Origin: Vibrionaceae bacterium
Lineage (GTDB): Bacteria; Pseudomonadota; Gammaproteobacteria; Enterobacterales; Vibrionaceae
Length of the DNA: 64,000 nt
NCBI GenBank assembly: GCA_018222805.1
Contig: JAAEZQ010000012.1
Location: forward strand, 1-64,000
Reading direction: 5' to 3'
Shown: piece after piece, positions 9,079-18,665 of the stretch
Layout of the letters: every line of letters starts with the position of its first letter
Numbering within the stretch: position 1 is the first letter of the stretch
Position numbers and translations under genes: made by a program
The notes under the pieces: model-generated
Told to the model about the DNA's origin: nothing
The model's input: the letters and a program-made list of their open reading frames with translations, nothing else
Databases searched by the model: none

Positions 9079-10863
9079 TTACTGTTCACCAGACAGCACA
9101 GGTGAAGCGGATTGCGCTTGTGATGGTGGCTGGTAATTCACTTTACTAAAATCTACCCGAGGGAATAAAAATTGTGCCTCAGCACGAATTTGCTCCGCTT
9201 TACTGCTTTCGTCTAGCCCCTGATAAGCAAGGATCAAATTGTTATAGAAAGTCGGGCGTGGCTTATCTTTTATGATGTTCAGTGACCAGTCAATGTAAGG
9301 CTGAATCAAGCTTGGATCCTGTTGATGCAAACCTATATTGAGGAATGTGCTGTACACATCCCAGTCGAATCTATCTTTCCAGACCACTGGGTTGCTGACT
9401 TGACTAAGAATATCTGGGTTCGTCGGGCGTGTAGTTTCGAATTTCGTTAGTATGTAGTTGGTATGTAAGGCACTCACCATGTAGAAGGTAAACACGGCAG
9501 GCAGAGCTAAGCTTACTATGCGCAGCAAACTTTTGGTGATTTTAGTGAAACTGATCTGGCGATAACGTGCGACCCGCTGATCTACCCAATATATTAGGAT
9601 GATAAAGATTACCCAATGCACAACAGAGTGATAAAACGGGTATTCAAGTTGAGAGTGCAGAACCATAGGTATAAATAAAGCTAATAGGGCTAAACGTGTC
9701 CCGCGTTTGGCCTGATATATTCGGTATAGCACTAATGTCATGGCTAAGAAGATCCCTAAAACAGGCAATAACCCACCTTCTACGCCCCAATACAATAATT
9801 CATTGTGCGGGTGATCCATCGAGGGTAACCCTGCTGGATAATTTTCGTTCAACGCATGCTGGCGAGCGGTATAAAGCATGTACTCAGACTCAAACTTTCC
9901 GTAGCCATATCCGGTGAATGGCTTTTCAATCACCATATCTAAGGTTTGCGGGAAAGTGTAAGCGCGAGGCGATTCCATGTTGACTTTTTCTGTCGCTAAA
10001 CTGTTGCCTTGAGGGAAAGCGATGTGCATTACCACTACTGATAACAGCAGCCCAGCTACGAGAGAAATCACCCAATGAGAAAAGCGCCTCTTGGTATTGT
10101 AACGGTACATGTATGGGATAATCAGAAGGACCGCGAAAAGAGAAGCCAGCCAACCTGTTCGTGAAGCAAGAGCAACGATCAAAGGGATGGTTAAAACCGG
10201 TACCGCATAAAGTAAGTAGACATCACTGAGCTTGCGGTCGTACTTGTATGGCTGACGCGCCATTAAGTAACTGGCAATCACTAAGCCTGTTGCGAGAAAG
10301 CTGGCCATGACATTAGGTTGCTGAAATATGCCATATGGGCGGTTGGCAATGGTGTTGTAGCCGAAAGGGTTACCGGGTTTTAAATAGAGATATTGCGTCA
10401 GACCAAAAATGGCTTCGATCACAACGGCCAACACGATAAACCACAAGATACGTTGACGGTGTTTATTACTGAAATGGAACTGTTGTAGGACAACAAAAAA
10501 CAGCAACCCACTCCACAGGCCAATGAGTTTGTTTGCGGCTAAGTTACTGTTTGTATTCGGATAAAAAACCGGAATGGTCATAATGATGACACTGATAAAC
10601 AAGCCGATGGTTAATTTTGAATATCTTAATGCCTGATTACGGGCAATTTGATAACAGCCAATTCCTAACGCAAAGCTAAAGGCTATCCAAGATGTCGCAT
10701 TGAAGGATAAAGCCAATCCTGAGCCACCTGGATTTGGCATAAAAAAGTGCATTGCCAGCACAAACAGTACTGCCAAAGCGAGGAGAAACTTGCGATTGAG
10801 AGGAACCTGAGCTTTTGGCGGTGAAAGCTTTGTTCCACTTACATGTATAGTTGCCATAGACAT
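9079..10863 (-). CDS. PglL / WaaL-type O-oligosaccharyltransferase or O-antigen ligase (Wzy_C superfamily)
   Basis: About 594 residues with some ten hydrophobic helices, a large periplasmic loop containing the DHPHNELLYW motif typical of this superfamily, and a C-terminal soluble part. These enzymes move a lipid-linked glycan to protein (PglL) or lipid A core (WaaL). The size, the long C-terminal region and the position beside uvrA resemble the V. cholerae PglL homologue, so I favour protein glycosylation, but sequence alone cannot settle it. A start further upstream, at 10893, lies inside the uvrA terminator, so I take MSMATIHVS; MATIHVS at 10857 is equally possible. No strong ribosome-binding site is visible. 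It follows uvrA on the same strand. Confidence 0.78.
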   Translation of the reverse strand: MSMATIHVSGTKLSPPKAQVPLNRKFLLALAVLFVLAMHFFMPNPGGSGLALSFNATSWIAFSFALGIGCYQIARNQALRYSKLTIGLFISVIIMTIPVFYPNTNSNLAANKLIGLWSGLLFFVVLQQFHFSNKHRQRILWFIVLAVVIEAIFGLTQYLYLKPGNPFGYNTIANRPYGIFQQPNVMASFLATGLVIASYLMARQPYKYDRKLSDVYLLYAVPVLTIPLIVALASRTGWLASLFAVLLIIPYMYRYNTKRRFSHWVISLVAGLLLSVVVMHIAFPQGNSLATEKVNMESPRAYTFPQTLDMVIEKPFTGYGYGKFESEYMLYTARQHALNENYPAGLPSMDHPHNELLYWGVEGGLLPVLGIFLAMTLVLYRIYQAKRGTRLALLALFIPMVLHSQLEYPFYHSVVHWVIFIILIYWVDQRVARYRQISFTKITKSLLRIVSLALPAVFTFYMVSALHTNYILTKFETTRPTNPDILSQVSNPVVWKDRFDWDVYSTFLNIGLHQQDPSLIQPYIDWSLNIIKDKPRPTFYNNLILAYQGLDESSKAEQIRAEAQFLFPRVDFSKVNYQPPSQAQSASPVLSGEQ

Positions 10864-10877
10864 TGCGTTGTTTTGAA

Positions 10878-10904
10878 TGAAAAAGACCAGCAATGCTGGT
10901 CTTT
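10878..10904 (-). terminator. Terminator of uvrA
   Basis: A 10-bp stem, AAAGACCAGC (10882-10891) / GCTGGTCTTT (10895-10904), has a 3-base loop. On the minus strand it follows the uvrA stop by 18 bases and runs into a T stretch. Confidence 0.88.
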
Positions 10905-10922
10905 GTACTTTACCTGTTTTTT

Positions 10923-13745
10923 TTATTTCAACATAGGGCTAAGGAAGCGAGCTGTATGTGAACCTTCGATCAAGGACACATCTTCAGGTGTACCTTGAGC
11001 AATGATCTCACCGCCGCCTTGGCCGCCTTCTGGACCCAGATCGATAACCCAGTCGGCTGTTTTGATTACGTCCAGGTTGTGTTCGATGACCACTACCGTG
11101 TTGCCGTGATCTCGCAGACGATGCAGTACCGACAATAATTGCTGGATATCATGGAAGTGCAGACCTGTGGTCGGCTCATCCAAAATATAAAGCGTTTTGC
11201 CAGTATCACGTTTCGATAGCTCTCTGGCCAATTTCACCCGTTGTGCCTCGCCTCCAGACAGCGTTGTGGCTGCTTGACCCAGGCGAATATACGACAAGCC
11301 AACATCCATTAATGTTTGTAATTTACGAGCAATGACTGGGACTGGTTCAAAGAATTCACGTGCATCTTCAACCGTCATCTCTAAAACTTCGTCAATGGTT
11401 TTACCTTTGTAGCGTACTTCCAAAGTTTCACGGTTGTAGCGCTTGCCTTTACATACATCACAAGGAACATAGACATCCGGTAGGAAGTGCATCTCTACTT
11501 TGATTACGCCATCGCCCTGACACGCCTCACAGCGGCCACCTCGTACGTTAAAACTAAAACGACCTGGCTTGTATCCGCGTGAACGCGACTCTTGCGTGCC
11601 TGCAAACAGTTCACGAATCGGAGTAAAAATGCCTGTGTACGTTGCAGGGTTAGAGCGAGGTGTGCGACCAATTGGACTTTGATCGATGTCGATGACTTTA
11701 TCAAAGTGCTCCAGACCTTTGATGGATTTGTAAGGTGATGGATGTGCAGTCGTTGCACCGTTCAACTGGGTATGCGCAATCTTGAAGAAAGTGTCATTGA
11801 TCAGAGTCGACTTACCTGAACCAGAAACGCCAGTAATACAGCTAAACAAACCAACTGGCACTGACAAATTGACGTTTTTCAGGTTATTACCAGTTGCACC
11901 GATAAGCTCGACGGTTTTCTTAGGATCGCGAGGTGTGCGCTCTTTTGGCACCGCAATCTCTTTGGCTCCACTTAAATATTGCCCTGTGAGAGAATCAGGG
12001 TTAGCAATAATCTCTGCCATTGTGCCTTCTGCTACGACGTTGCCGCCATGAACACCTGCGCCGGGACCAATATCGATCACATGGTCAGCACAGCGGATGG
12101 CATCTTCATCGTGCTCCACAACTAAGACGGTATTACCCAGATCACGTAGGTGAGTCAGGGTTTTCAGCAGACGTTCGTTATCCCGCTGGTGGAGGCCAAT
12201 AGAAGGCTCATCGAGTACATACATCACCCCAACGAGGCCTGCACCAATTTGGCTTGCTAAGCGAATACGTTGAGCCTCACCACCAGACAAGGTTTCAGCA
12301 CTGCGAGATAGATTGAGGTAATTTAGCCCCACATTAACTAAAAATTGCAGGCGGTCATTGATCTCTTTCATGACCTTTTCGGCAATCTGTGCACGTTGAC
12401 CTTCCAGTTTAAGGGTTTGGAAGAAGGCTAGGGCATCCGCAATACTCAGTTCTACGATTTCAGGCAAGGTGGTGTCAGCAATAAACACATTGCGCGCTTC
12501 AAGGCGCAGACGGGTACCACCACAACTAGAACAAGACTTCGTTGAGATGTATTTGGCTAACTCTTCACGTACGGAGTTAGATTCTGTGTCACGATAACGA
12601 CGCTCGAGGGTATTCAAAATACCTTCAAATGGATGGCGTTTTACACGAATGTCACCACGATCATTGATGTACTTGAACTCAATTTCCGTACGGCCAGATC
12701 CTTTTAATATGATCTCTTGTGTTTTCTTTGGCAGAGAATTAAACGGAGCATGCAGATCAAAACCATAGTGATCAGCGATCGATGTAAGCATTTGGAAATA
12801 GTAATAGTTTTTTTGATCCCAGCCACGGATTGCACCTTGTGCCAGACTCAATGAATCATCCTGAATGACTCGGCTTGGATCAAAATATTGTTGTACACCC
12901 AGTCCGTCGCAAGTGCCGCACGCCCCCGCAGGGTTATTGAATGAGAACAGTCGAGGTTCCAGCTCCTGCATGCTGTAGCCACATTTAGGACAAGCAAAGT
13001 TTGCCGAGAAGATAATTTCTTCACCGCCACCATCCATTGGCGCGACGACAGCAATGCCGCCAGACAGCTCAAGTGTGGTCTCGAAAGATTCCGCTAAACG
13101 TTGTTGCAGATCCGGACGAACTTTAAAACGATCGACGACAACTTCAATAGTGTGTTTTTTGTGTAATTCGAGCGTTGGTGGATCTGAAAGATCGCAAGTT
13201 TCACCATCAATTCGGGCACGGATAAAGCCTTGTGCTGCAAGGTTTTCCAACGTCTTTACGTGTTCGCCTTTACGCTCCTTAACGATCGGTGCCAGTAGCA
13301 TCATCTTACTGCCTTCAGGCAATTCCAATACCTTGTCTACCATTTGGCTGATGGTTTGTGCTGCAAGAGGTGCATGATGGGTCGGACAGCGAGGTTCGCC
13401 TACACGTGCGTAAAGCAGACGCAGATAGTCGTAGACTTCGGTAATCGTACCTACAGTTGAGCGTGGGTTATGAGACGTCGACTTTTGTTCGATAGAAATA
13501 GCAGGTGATAAACCCTCAATATGATCGACATCGGGCTTTTCCATAAGAGACAAAAACTGGCGCGCATAAGCAGAAAGAGACTCAACATAACGTCGTTGAC
13601 CTTCTGCATATAAAGTGTCGAAAGCGAGGGAAGACTTACCGGAGCCACTTAATCCAGTAATAACCGTCAGTTTATCGCGAGGGATAGTTAGGTTGATATT
13701 TTTAAGGTTATGGGTTCGGGCACCGCGAACTTCTATTTTATCCAT
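10923..13745 (-). CDS. uvrA: Excinuclease ABC subunit A, nucleotide excision repair damage sensor
   Basis: An ATPase that scans DNA for bulky lesions and loads UvrB. With the [16 protein letters not shown] start it is 940 residues, the same length as the E. coli protein. Two ABC modules are visible: Walker [10 protein letters not shown] near residue 31 and GVSGSGKST near 640, each with LSGGEAQR signatures and LDEPS/LDEPT Walker B strands. Zinc-finger cysteines occur as CPKCG with CGTCDG in the first half and CEACQGDG with CDVCKGKR in the second. Eleven extra in-frame upstream codons are not used by homologues. A LexA box lies 66 bases upstream. Confidence 0.98.
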   Translation of the reverse strand: MDKIEVRGARTHNLKNINLTIPRDKLTVITGLSGSGKSSLAFDTLYAEGQRRYVESLSAYARQFLSLMEKPDVDHIEGLSPAISIEQKSTSHNPRSTVGTITEVYDYLRLLYARVGEPRCPTHHAPLAAQTISQMVDKVLELPEGSKMMLLAPIVKERKGEHVKTLENLAAQGFIRARIDGETCDLSDPPTLELHKKHTIEVVVDRFKVRPDLQQRLAESFETTLELSGGIAVVAPMDGGGEEIIFSANFACPKCGYSMQELEPRLFSFNNPAGACGTCDGLGVQQYFDPSRVIQDDSLSLAQGAIRGWDQKNYYYFQMLTSIADHYGFDLHAPFNSLPKKTQEIILKGSGRTEIEFKYINDRGDIRVKRHPFEGILNTLERRYRDTESNSVREELAKYISTKSCSSCGGTRLRLEARNVFIADTTLPEIVELSIADALAFFQTLKLEGQRAQIAEKVMKEINDRLQFLVNVGLNYLNLSRSAETLSGGEAQRIRLASQIGAGLVGVMYVLDEPSIGLHQRDNERLLKTLTHLRDLGNTVLVVEHDEDAIRCADHVIDIGPGAGVHGGNVVAEGTMAEIIANPDSLTGQYLSGAKEIAVPKERTPRDPKKTVELIGATGNNLKNVNLSVPVGLFSCITGVSGSGKSTLINDTFFKIAHTQLNGATTAHPSPYKSIKGLEHFDKVIDIDQSPIGRTPRSNPATYTGIFTPIRELFAGTQESRSRGYKPGRFSFNVRGGRCEACQGDGVIKVEMHFLPDVYVPCDVCKGKRYNRETLEVRYKGKTIDEVLEMTVEDAREFFEPVPVIARKLQTLMDVGLSYIRLGQAATTLSGGEAQRVKLARELSKRDTGKTLYILDEPTTGLHFHDIQQLLSVLHRLRDHGNTVVVIEHNLDVIKTADWVIDLGPEGGQGGGEIIAQGTPEDVSLIEGSHTARFLSPMLK

Positions 13746-13810
13746 CGTTTTTGCTCTATGTATAACCAAGTTGGGCAAGTATTACATAGTGTGAGAAATG
13801 TGCAAAGGAA

Positions 13811-13830
13811 TACTGGACAAAAAAACAGTA
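13811..13830. promoter_or_regulatory. LexA (SOS) box controlling uvrA
   Basis: The 20-mer TACTGGACAAAAAAACAGTA fits the CTG-N10-CAG rule with symmetric TACTG/CAGTA ends, as in gammaproteobacterial LexA operators. It lies 66 bases before the uvrA start, so damage induction of uvrA is expected. Confidence 0.82.
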
Positions 13831-13858
13831 AACAAAAGCCCAGCATTGAGCTGAGCTT
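13831..13858 (-). terminator. Terminator of galU
   Basis: On the minus strand, AAGCTCAGC and GCTGGGCTT (13858-13836) pair over 9 bp with one G-U and a 5-base loop, followed by TTGTTT. It lies 35 bases past the galU stop and next to the LexA box of uvrA. Confidence 0.75.
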
Positions 13859-13892
13859 AATAACTTAAGAATAAGTGATAAGTTTGAAAAGC

Positions 13893-14765
13893 TTATGCTT
13901 CTCGTTGAGTTGCGTGCTTACCTAACTCAGATTTTTTTTCATCTTTTAGGTATAGGTTTTCGAAACAGTAATTCGTTGCTTCGATGTAACCTTCTACGCT
14001 ACCGCAGTCAAATCGCTTGCCTTTAAATTTGTACGCAAGTACACAGCCAGCTTTGGCTTGCTTTAACAGGGCATCCGTAATCTGAATTTCACCACCTTTC
14101 CCTGGCTCTGTGTTTTCAATTAACTCGAAAATGTCAGGAGTCAGGATGTAACGGCCGATGATTGCTAGGTTGCTTGGCGCTGTGCCCTTCTCTGGTTTTT
14201 CAACCATGTCATCCACACGGAAGATATCATCTTTGATCATCTCACCTGAGATAACGCCGTATTTATGGGTTTCTTCTACCGGAACTTCCTGTACAGCGAC
14301 AATGGAGCAACGGAACTGTTTAAACAGAGCGACCATTTGAGAGAGAACGCCTTCGTCTTCATTGACACACAGGTCATCCGCCAAAACGACTGCAAACGGT
14401 TCATCGCCAACCAGCTCACGACCAGTAAGGATAGCGTGCCCGAGGCCTTTCATCTCTCTTTGACGGATATAGGTAAAGTTAGCTGACTCAATGATTTCGC
14501 GAATGTCCACCAACAGCTCTTCTTTGTTTGTTCCGCTGATTTGATGCTCGAGTTCGTAGTTTTTATCAAAGTGATCCATGATTGAGTGTTTGCCACGACC
14601 AGTCACAATGCACATGCCGTTCATACCGGCTTGGATCGCTTCTTCAACGCCATATTCTATCAATGGCTTGTTCACTACTGGCATCATCTCTTTTGGCATT
14701 GACTTGGTCGCAGGTAAGAAGCGCGTACCATAGCCTGCAGCAGGGAACAGACATTTTTTAATCAT
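13893..14765 (-). CDS. galU: UTP-glucose-1-phosphate uridylyltransferase (UDP-glucose pyrophosphorylase)
   Basis: Makes UDP-glucose for LPS, exopolysaccharide and galactose metabolism. The 290-residue protein starts with the nucleotidyltransferase signature AAGYGTRFLPATKSMPKEM at residues 8-26, and KGRFDCG-like sequence (GKRFDCGS) near the C-terminus matches GalU. I take MIKKCLFPAAG as the start; AAGGAAA lies about 10 bases upstream, and the 15 extra codons before it are not conserved. Its neighbours uvrA and qstR are on the same strand, but a terminator on the uvrA side and a 179-base gap on the qstR side suggest a separate transcript. Confidence 0.95.
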   Translation of the reverse strand: MIKKCLFPAAGYGTRFLPATKSMPKEMMPVVNKPLIEYGVEEAIQAGMNGMCIVTGRGKHSIMDHFDKNYELEHQISGTNKEELLVDIREIIESANFTYIRQREMKGLGHAILTGRELVGDEPFAVVLADDLCVNEDEGVLSQMVALFKQFRCSIVAVQEVPVEETHKYGVISGEMIKDDIFRVDDMVEKPEKGTAPSNLAIIGRYILTPDIFELIENTEPGKGGEIQITDALLKQAKAGCVLAYKFKGKRFDCGSVEGYIEATNYCFENLYLKDEKKSELGKHATQREA

Positions 14766-14944
14766 TGGGGGAATTTCCTTTCTCGTCATTATCTTCAAGA
14801 ATTTGCGCATAACTTTAACACGAGAGATGTGTCTTAATCATGAATAAAGTAGGAAAAAATGTGAGGCACTGGCCGGAAAAAGAATGAGCGGATCGAACTA
14901 AGTGTTAGAACCGCATTAACTTGGTTAACTGAAGGTTACGTTAA

Positions 14945-15589
14945 TTAAGACATCAGATTCTGATCTGCCCAAGCAATGGCTTGTACGCGGTTCTTCACTG
15001 ATAGCTTTTTAAAAATTTGGTACAGGTGAGATTTAATTGTGAACTCGCTAACAAATAACTCTTCTGCCATTTTGCTATTCGATGCTCCATTCTGAAGACA
15101 GCGTAACACTTGAAGTTCCCGAATGGTAAGATCCACGGTCGCGGGCGCGGTATGAGTGTTGATGACATTGCGGTAGTAGTGAAGAAGTTGACTGGACACA
15201 TTTCTTGGTAGCCAGTTTTGGCCATTAATGATGCCTTTTAATCCTTCGCCGACTCGTTCAAGAGATTCCTCGGTATAGAATACGCCTTTAAGCTGGCCGA
15301 AAGAGAGCAGCTCATCAGTAGTCAAACGTTTCGGGACATTAAAAACAACTGTTTCAAAGTTTTTCCACACCAGTGGTAAATTCTTAATCGACTGAACAAG
15401 CGATTTATGCTCACTGAAATCGATGAGCAAGATTTTATTACGATGTTTTGGCTTTGCTTCCATTAAAGCACTCGTCGAGATCACCGGGATATCAATCTCG
15501 ATGTACTTTTCCAGTGCCGCTACCTTTTGGGGGGCTTCATCTTCCATACTAATCAGAAATAGCTTTCTGGCATAAGCTGACTTTTTCAT
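14945..15589 (-). CDS. qstR: LuxR-type DNA-binding regulator QstR (competence and type VI secretion control)
   Basis: A 214-residue transcription factor with an N-terminal receiver-like domain of unknown trigger and a C-terminal LuxR/NarL helix-turn-helix (about 150-214; LTIRELQVLRCLQNGASNSKMA, then an FTIKSHL recognition helix). The sequence and the galU-qstR-ssb order match V. cholerae QstR, which links quorum sensing and TfoX to DNA-uptake and type VI secretion genes. It resembles the CsgD/VpsT family, but the location argues for QstR. I start at MKKSAYARK, with GGGAG 12 bases upstream; MSIGRFDLM at 15613 is possible but has no ribosome-binding site. Confidence 0.88.
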   Translation of the reverse strand: MKKSAYARKLFLISMEDEAPQKVAALEKYIEIDIPVISTSALMEAKPKHRNKILLIDFSEHKSLVQSIKNLPLVWKNFETVVFNVPKRLTTDELLSFGQLKGVFYTEESLERVGEGLKGIINGQNWLPRNVSSQLLHYYRNVINTHTAPATVDLTIRELQVLRCLQNGASNSKMAEELFVSEFTIKSHLYQIFKKLSVKNRVQAIAWADQNLMS

Positions 15590-15657
15590 GAGGTCAAATC
15601 TCCCAATGCTCAATGAAGGTAGTACGTTGTCATCAAAGAAGCGTTAGAGCTATATGC

Positions 15658-15670
15658 TTGATAGATAAAT
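15658..15670 (-). promoter_or_regulatory. Possible LuxR/HapR-family quorum-sensing operator before qstR
   Basis: TTGATAGATAAAT matches 10 of 13 positions of the core of the vibrio LuxR/HapR/OpaR consensus (TTGATAAATTTAT). It lies about 70 bases upstream of the qstR start. HapR is known to bind the qstR promoter in V. cholerae, so the context fits, but the palindrome is only half-preserved. Confidence 0.4.
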
Positions 15671-15866
15671 GCGTTCAGATTCAAAGGTTAACGTCGAGAT
15701 GTCTGCAACGTGAGTTAAAAGTGTTACATGTGAACGTTGAATAGAGGTTTTGGTTCTAGATAAGAGCTAGATAGAACACAATGGTATTAGACTTTAATCA
15801 AGTCATTAAAGCGTGCTATTCTAATGCGCTAAAATTTTAACTATCCAGAGTGAAACGGAGCACATC

Positions 15867-16406
15867 ATGGCCAGCCGTGGAATTAACAAAGTTATTTTGG
15901 TGGGGAATCTAGGTAACGACCCTGAAATGCGTTACATGCCTAATGGCGGTGCAGTAGCAAACATTACTATTGCAACTTCTGATTCATGGCGTGATAAAGC
16001 GACTGGCGAACAGCGCGAAAAAACTGAGTGGCACCGAGTTGTGCTGTTTGGCAAGCTTGCGGAAGTTGCCGGCGAATACCTACGTAAAGGCTCACAAGTT
16101 TACGTTGAAGGACAACTTCAAACGCGTAAATGGCAAGATCAAAATGGTCAAGACCGTTACTCAACTGAAGTCGTGGTTCAGGGCTTCAATGGCGTAATGC
16201 AAATGCTGGGTGGTCGCGCTCAAGGTGGAGCCCCTGCTATGGGTGGCCAGGCACCGCAGCAAGGTGGTTGGGGTCAGCCGCAGCAACCAGCTCAATCGCA
16301 ATACAATGCACCTCAGCAACAGGCTCCAAAGCAATCGGCTCCACAACAGCCTCAGCAGCAGTACAATGAGCCGCCAATGGATTTTGACGACGATATTCCA
16401 TTCTAG
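15867..16406 (+). CDS. ssb: Single-stranded DNA-binding protein
   Basis: Coats single-stranded DNA during replication, repair and recombination. The 179-residue protein has an OB-fold (about 1-112, starting [15 protein letters not shown]), a Gly/Gln/Pro-rich flexible linker (about 113-168) and the acidic tip DFDDDIPF that recruits partner enzymes. GGAG lies seven bases before the ATG. Unlike E. coli, where ssb and uvrA are divergent and share a LexA box, galU and qstR separate them here, and I see no LexA box by ssb itself. Confidence 0.98.
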   Translation: MASRGINKVILVGNLGNDPEMRYMPNGGAVANITIATSDSWRDKATGEQREKTEWHRVVLFGKLAEVAGEYLRKGSQVYVEGQLQTRKWQDQNGQDRYSTEVVVQGFNGVMQMLGGRAQGGAPAMGGQAPQQGGWGQPQQPAQSQYNAPQQQAPKQSAPQQPQQQYNEPPMDFDDDIPF

Positions 16407-16432
16407 AACCTGATTGCACTGGAATCTCAAAG

Positions 16433-16455
16433 GCCGCGAATATCGCGGCTTTTTT
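16433..16455 (+). terminator. Terminator of ssb
   Basis: GCCGCGA (16433-16439) pairs perfectly with TCGCGGC (16443-16449) around a 3-base loop and is followed by TTTTTT. Confidence 0.93.
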
Positions 16456-16638
16456 ATTATCTGTGTCCCATACTGAATAATATTAGGTGCTCTCAAGTGA
16501 TTGCATTGTTTGCCGCTAACTACACTATAGCGGTAAAAACAGTATGCCTCTCACAATCAAACTAATCCGATTGTTTATTAAATATCGATCAAGTATAAGT
16601 ATTTCAATAAGGTATATGGTGAATAGAAAAGGAATTCG

Positions 16639-18654
16639 GTGTTCATGAGGTATACCCCAACTCTTAAACTAAGCACGCGGCTGGTGGCTTTTGTCACCAT
16701 GATTGTGATATGCGCAATGTTTATCTTGTTTGTCGGCGGAACCCTCTCTTTTAAACGGCTTGGGCAAGAATATCTTACCCATTATTTAGAAGGGATTGTT
16801 GAGGTGGTCGACAAGGAGATGGAAGATCCGGATGCGGCATACTCCATGCAGCGCTGGATGCCCAAAATGCTGCAGGCCAGCAACATTGTTGAAATGACGT
16901 TGACGACCAATAATGCGGTCGTATATCGGTTTAAGGACACATCCCATAAGGTGGACGCATCTGTCTTGTTTGAAAAAGAGTATCCACTTACTCACAACCA
17001 AGATTATGTGATCTATTTTAAAGCGATACCTCCGTACTTAGGTTACGGCTACTCGATGCAAGCATTGTGGTCGATCACTTTGGCCGTGATTTTGATCATT
17101 TTTTGTCTGATGCGAGGCGTCGATTGGTTGAAAGAGCAGTTAGCAGGGTCAGAAATGCTGGAAGAGCGTGGCCGAATGATTTTAGCTGGCCGTGTTGAGC
17201 AATACGCAAAAGGTGATAAATCGGAGTGGCCTTACACGGCCAGTGAAGCGCTCGATGTGCTCATTGAAGAGTTACAAGATGCGCGTCAGGAGCGCAGCAG
17301 ATTCGATACCTTCATTCGAACGCAAACATTTTTAGATAAGTTAACGGGAACGGCGAACCGAGTGCTGTTCGACAGCAAATTGGAGTCTTCTTTACTCGAA
17401 AGTGGCGCACGTGGCGCGGTGATGCTTATACGTATCCACGATTGGAAGTTAGCTGAAGAGGAGCAAGATAAGCAAGTTACCGATGATTTTATTGTTGAAG
17501 TAGGCAGTCTGCTATCTAACTTGGTTCAGCGTTACCCTGACGTGGTTTTTTCGCGCTATTACGATTCTGACTTTGCGTTGTTTTTGCCTCACCAAGATGC
17601 AAAAGGGGTAGCAAACCTTGCATCACAATGTATTCGTCAGCTTGAGAAATTGACGCCACCAGAACCTTTGGAACCAGATAATTGGTGTCACATCGGTATC
17701 ACAATGTTTAAAGAAGGTGAGCGTCATAGCCAGATTATTGATGAAGCAGAAACCGCATTACGCAGCGCGCAGCTACAAAATAACAATAACTGGAGTCGCT
17801 TTAAAAAATGGAATCATGATGAGGAAGTTCGGGGAAGTGTGAGGTGGCGTACCTTGTTTGATAAAGCGCTGACTCCTGACAATTTGCTGCTGTATGCACA
17901 GCCTGTATATGCAATGGATGATTCACCTCATAAGAAACCGCTGTATGAAGCGTTAACCTGTCGGCTTCAAGACCCGGAAAAAGGCATTGTGAAAGCGTCC
18001 AGGTTTATTTCTGCAGTAAGGCAGGTAGGTTATGAAGCTCAAATGGATAAGGCGGTGGTTAATAAATTCCTAAGAAGTTTTAAGGACAGTTTTGACCATT
18101 CCAAATCATATGCATTGAGTTTAAATGTGACCCCATTTGCTAACCGAGAATATTTCAAATGGTTTCGTGATGAATTGCTACAGTTGTCTCGCGAACAAAG
18201 AAAGTGTCTCAATTTTGAGTTTGTAGAGGCACAATTTGTAAGGCACTTAGACTTTATGCGACCAGTGGCTAAAATGCTGGCAGGTTTAGGGTGCCAACTG
18301 ATGATTGGGCAAGCTGGCCGCACTATCGTCAGTAGTCACTATTTGAAAGAGGTCGACATCCGTTATCTTAAGCTGCATCGCAGCTTAGTGACCAAGATTG
18401 ATCAGCGGCATGAAAACCAGCTTTTTATTCGCAGTATGTTAGGTGCTGCCGCAAACAGTAAAACCAAAATTGTGGCAGTGGGTATTGAGAACCGGAATGA
18501 ATTAAATACTTTACTTGAGTTAGGTGTGTACGGTGGTCAAGGTCGCTATTTCTCTGCAGAGCGCCAATTTTTGCCCCGTCCGCAAAAGATGCAGCCCACT
18601 CATTCAGAATCCCAAGTTAAGCCAGGAAGACGAAATCGCTGGCGTAAAAAATAA
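16639..18654 (+). CDS. mshH: CsrD/MshH-type membrane protein with degenerate GGDEF and EAL domains
   Basis: A 671-residue inner-membrane protein, the first gene of the MSHA locus and homologue of E. coli CsrD, which directs CsrB/CsrC small RNAs to RNase E. Two membrane helices (about 14-36 and 138-158) flank a periplasmic segment. The GGDEF-like domain (about 230-390) has YYDSDF where an active cyclase has GGDEF. The EAL-like domain (about 400-650) keeps the tripeptide EAL in LYEALTCRL but lacks the DDFGTGYSS metal loop (IGQAGRTIVSS instead), so c-di-GMP turnover is unlikely. The start is GTG with AAGGA six bases upstream; an ATG two codons later is possible. It is probably not part of the pilus itself. 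Confidence 0.88.
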   Translation: MFMRYTPTLKLSTRLVAFVTMIVICAMFILFVGGTLSFKRLGQEYLTHYLEGIVEVVDKEMEDPDAAYSMQRWMPKMLQASNIVEMTLTTNNAVVYRFKDTSHKVDASVLFEKEYPLTHNQDYVIYFKAIPPYLGYGYSMQALWSITLAVILIIFCLMRGVDWLKEQLAGSEMLEERGRMILAGRVEQYAKGDKSEWPYTASEALDVLIEELQDARQERSRFDTFIRTQTFLDKLTGTANRVLFDSKLESSLLESGARGAVMLIRIHDWKLAEEEQDKQVTDDFIVEVGSLLSNLVQRYPDVVFSRYYDSDFALFLPHQDAKGVANLASQCIRQLEKLTPPEPLEPDNWCHIGITMFKEGERHSQIIDEAETALRSAQLQNNNNWSRFKKWNHDEEVRGSVRWRTLFDKALTPDNLLLYAQPVYAMDDSPHKKPLYEALTCRLQDPEKGIVKASRFISAVRQVGYEAQMDKAVVNKFLRSFKDSFDHSKSYALSLNVTPFANREYFKWFRDELLQLSREQRKCLNFEFVEAQFVRHLDFMRPVAKMLAGLGCQLMIGQAGRTIVSSHYLKEVDIRYLKLHRSLVTKIDQRHENQLFIRSMLGAAANSKTKIVAVGIENRNELNTLLELGVYGGQGRYFSAERQFLPRPQKMQPTHSESQVKPGRRNRWRKK

Positions 18655-18665
18655 AGATAATATTC

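Noticed and set aside
10864..10893. Upstream start for the PglL-like gene
   Set aside because: The ATG lies in the hairpin terminator of uvrA, so initiation there is not credible.
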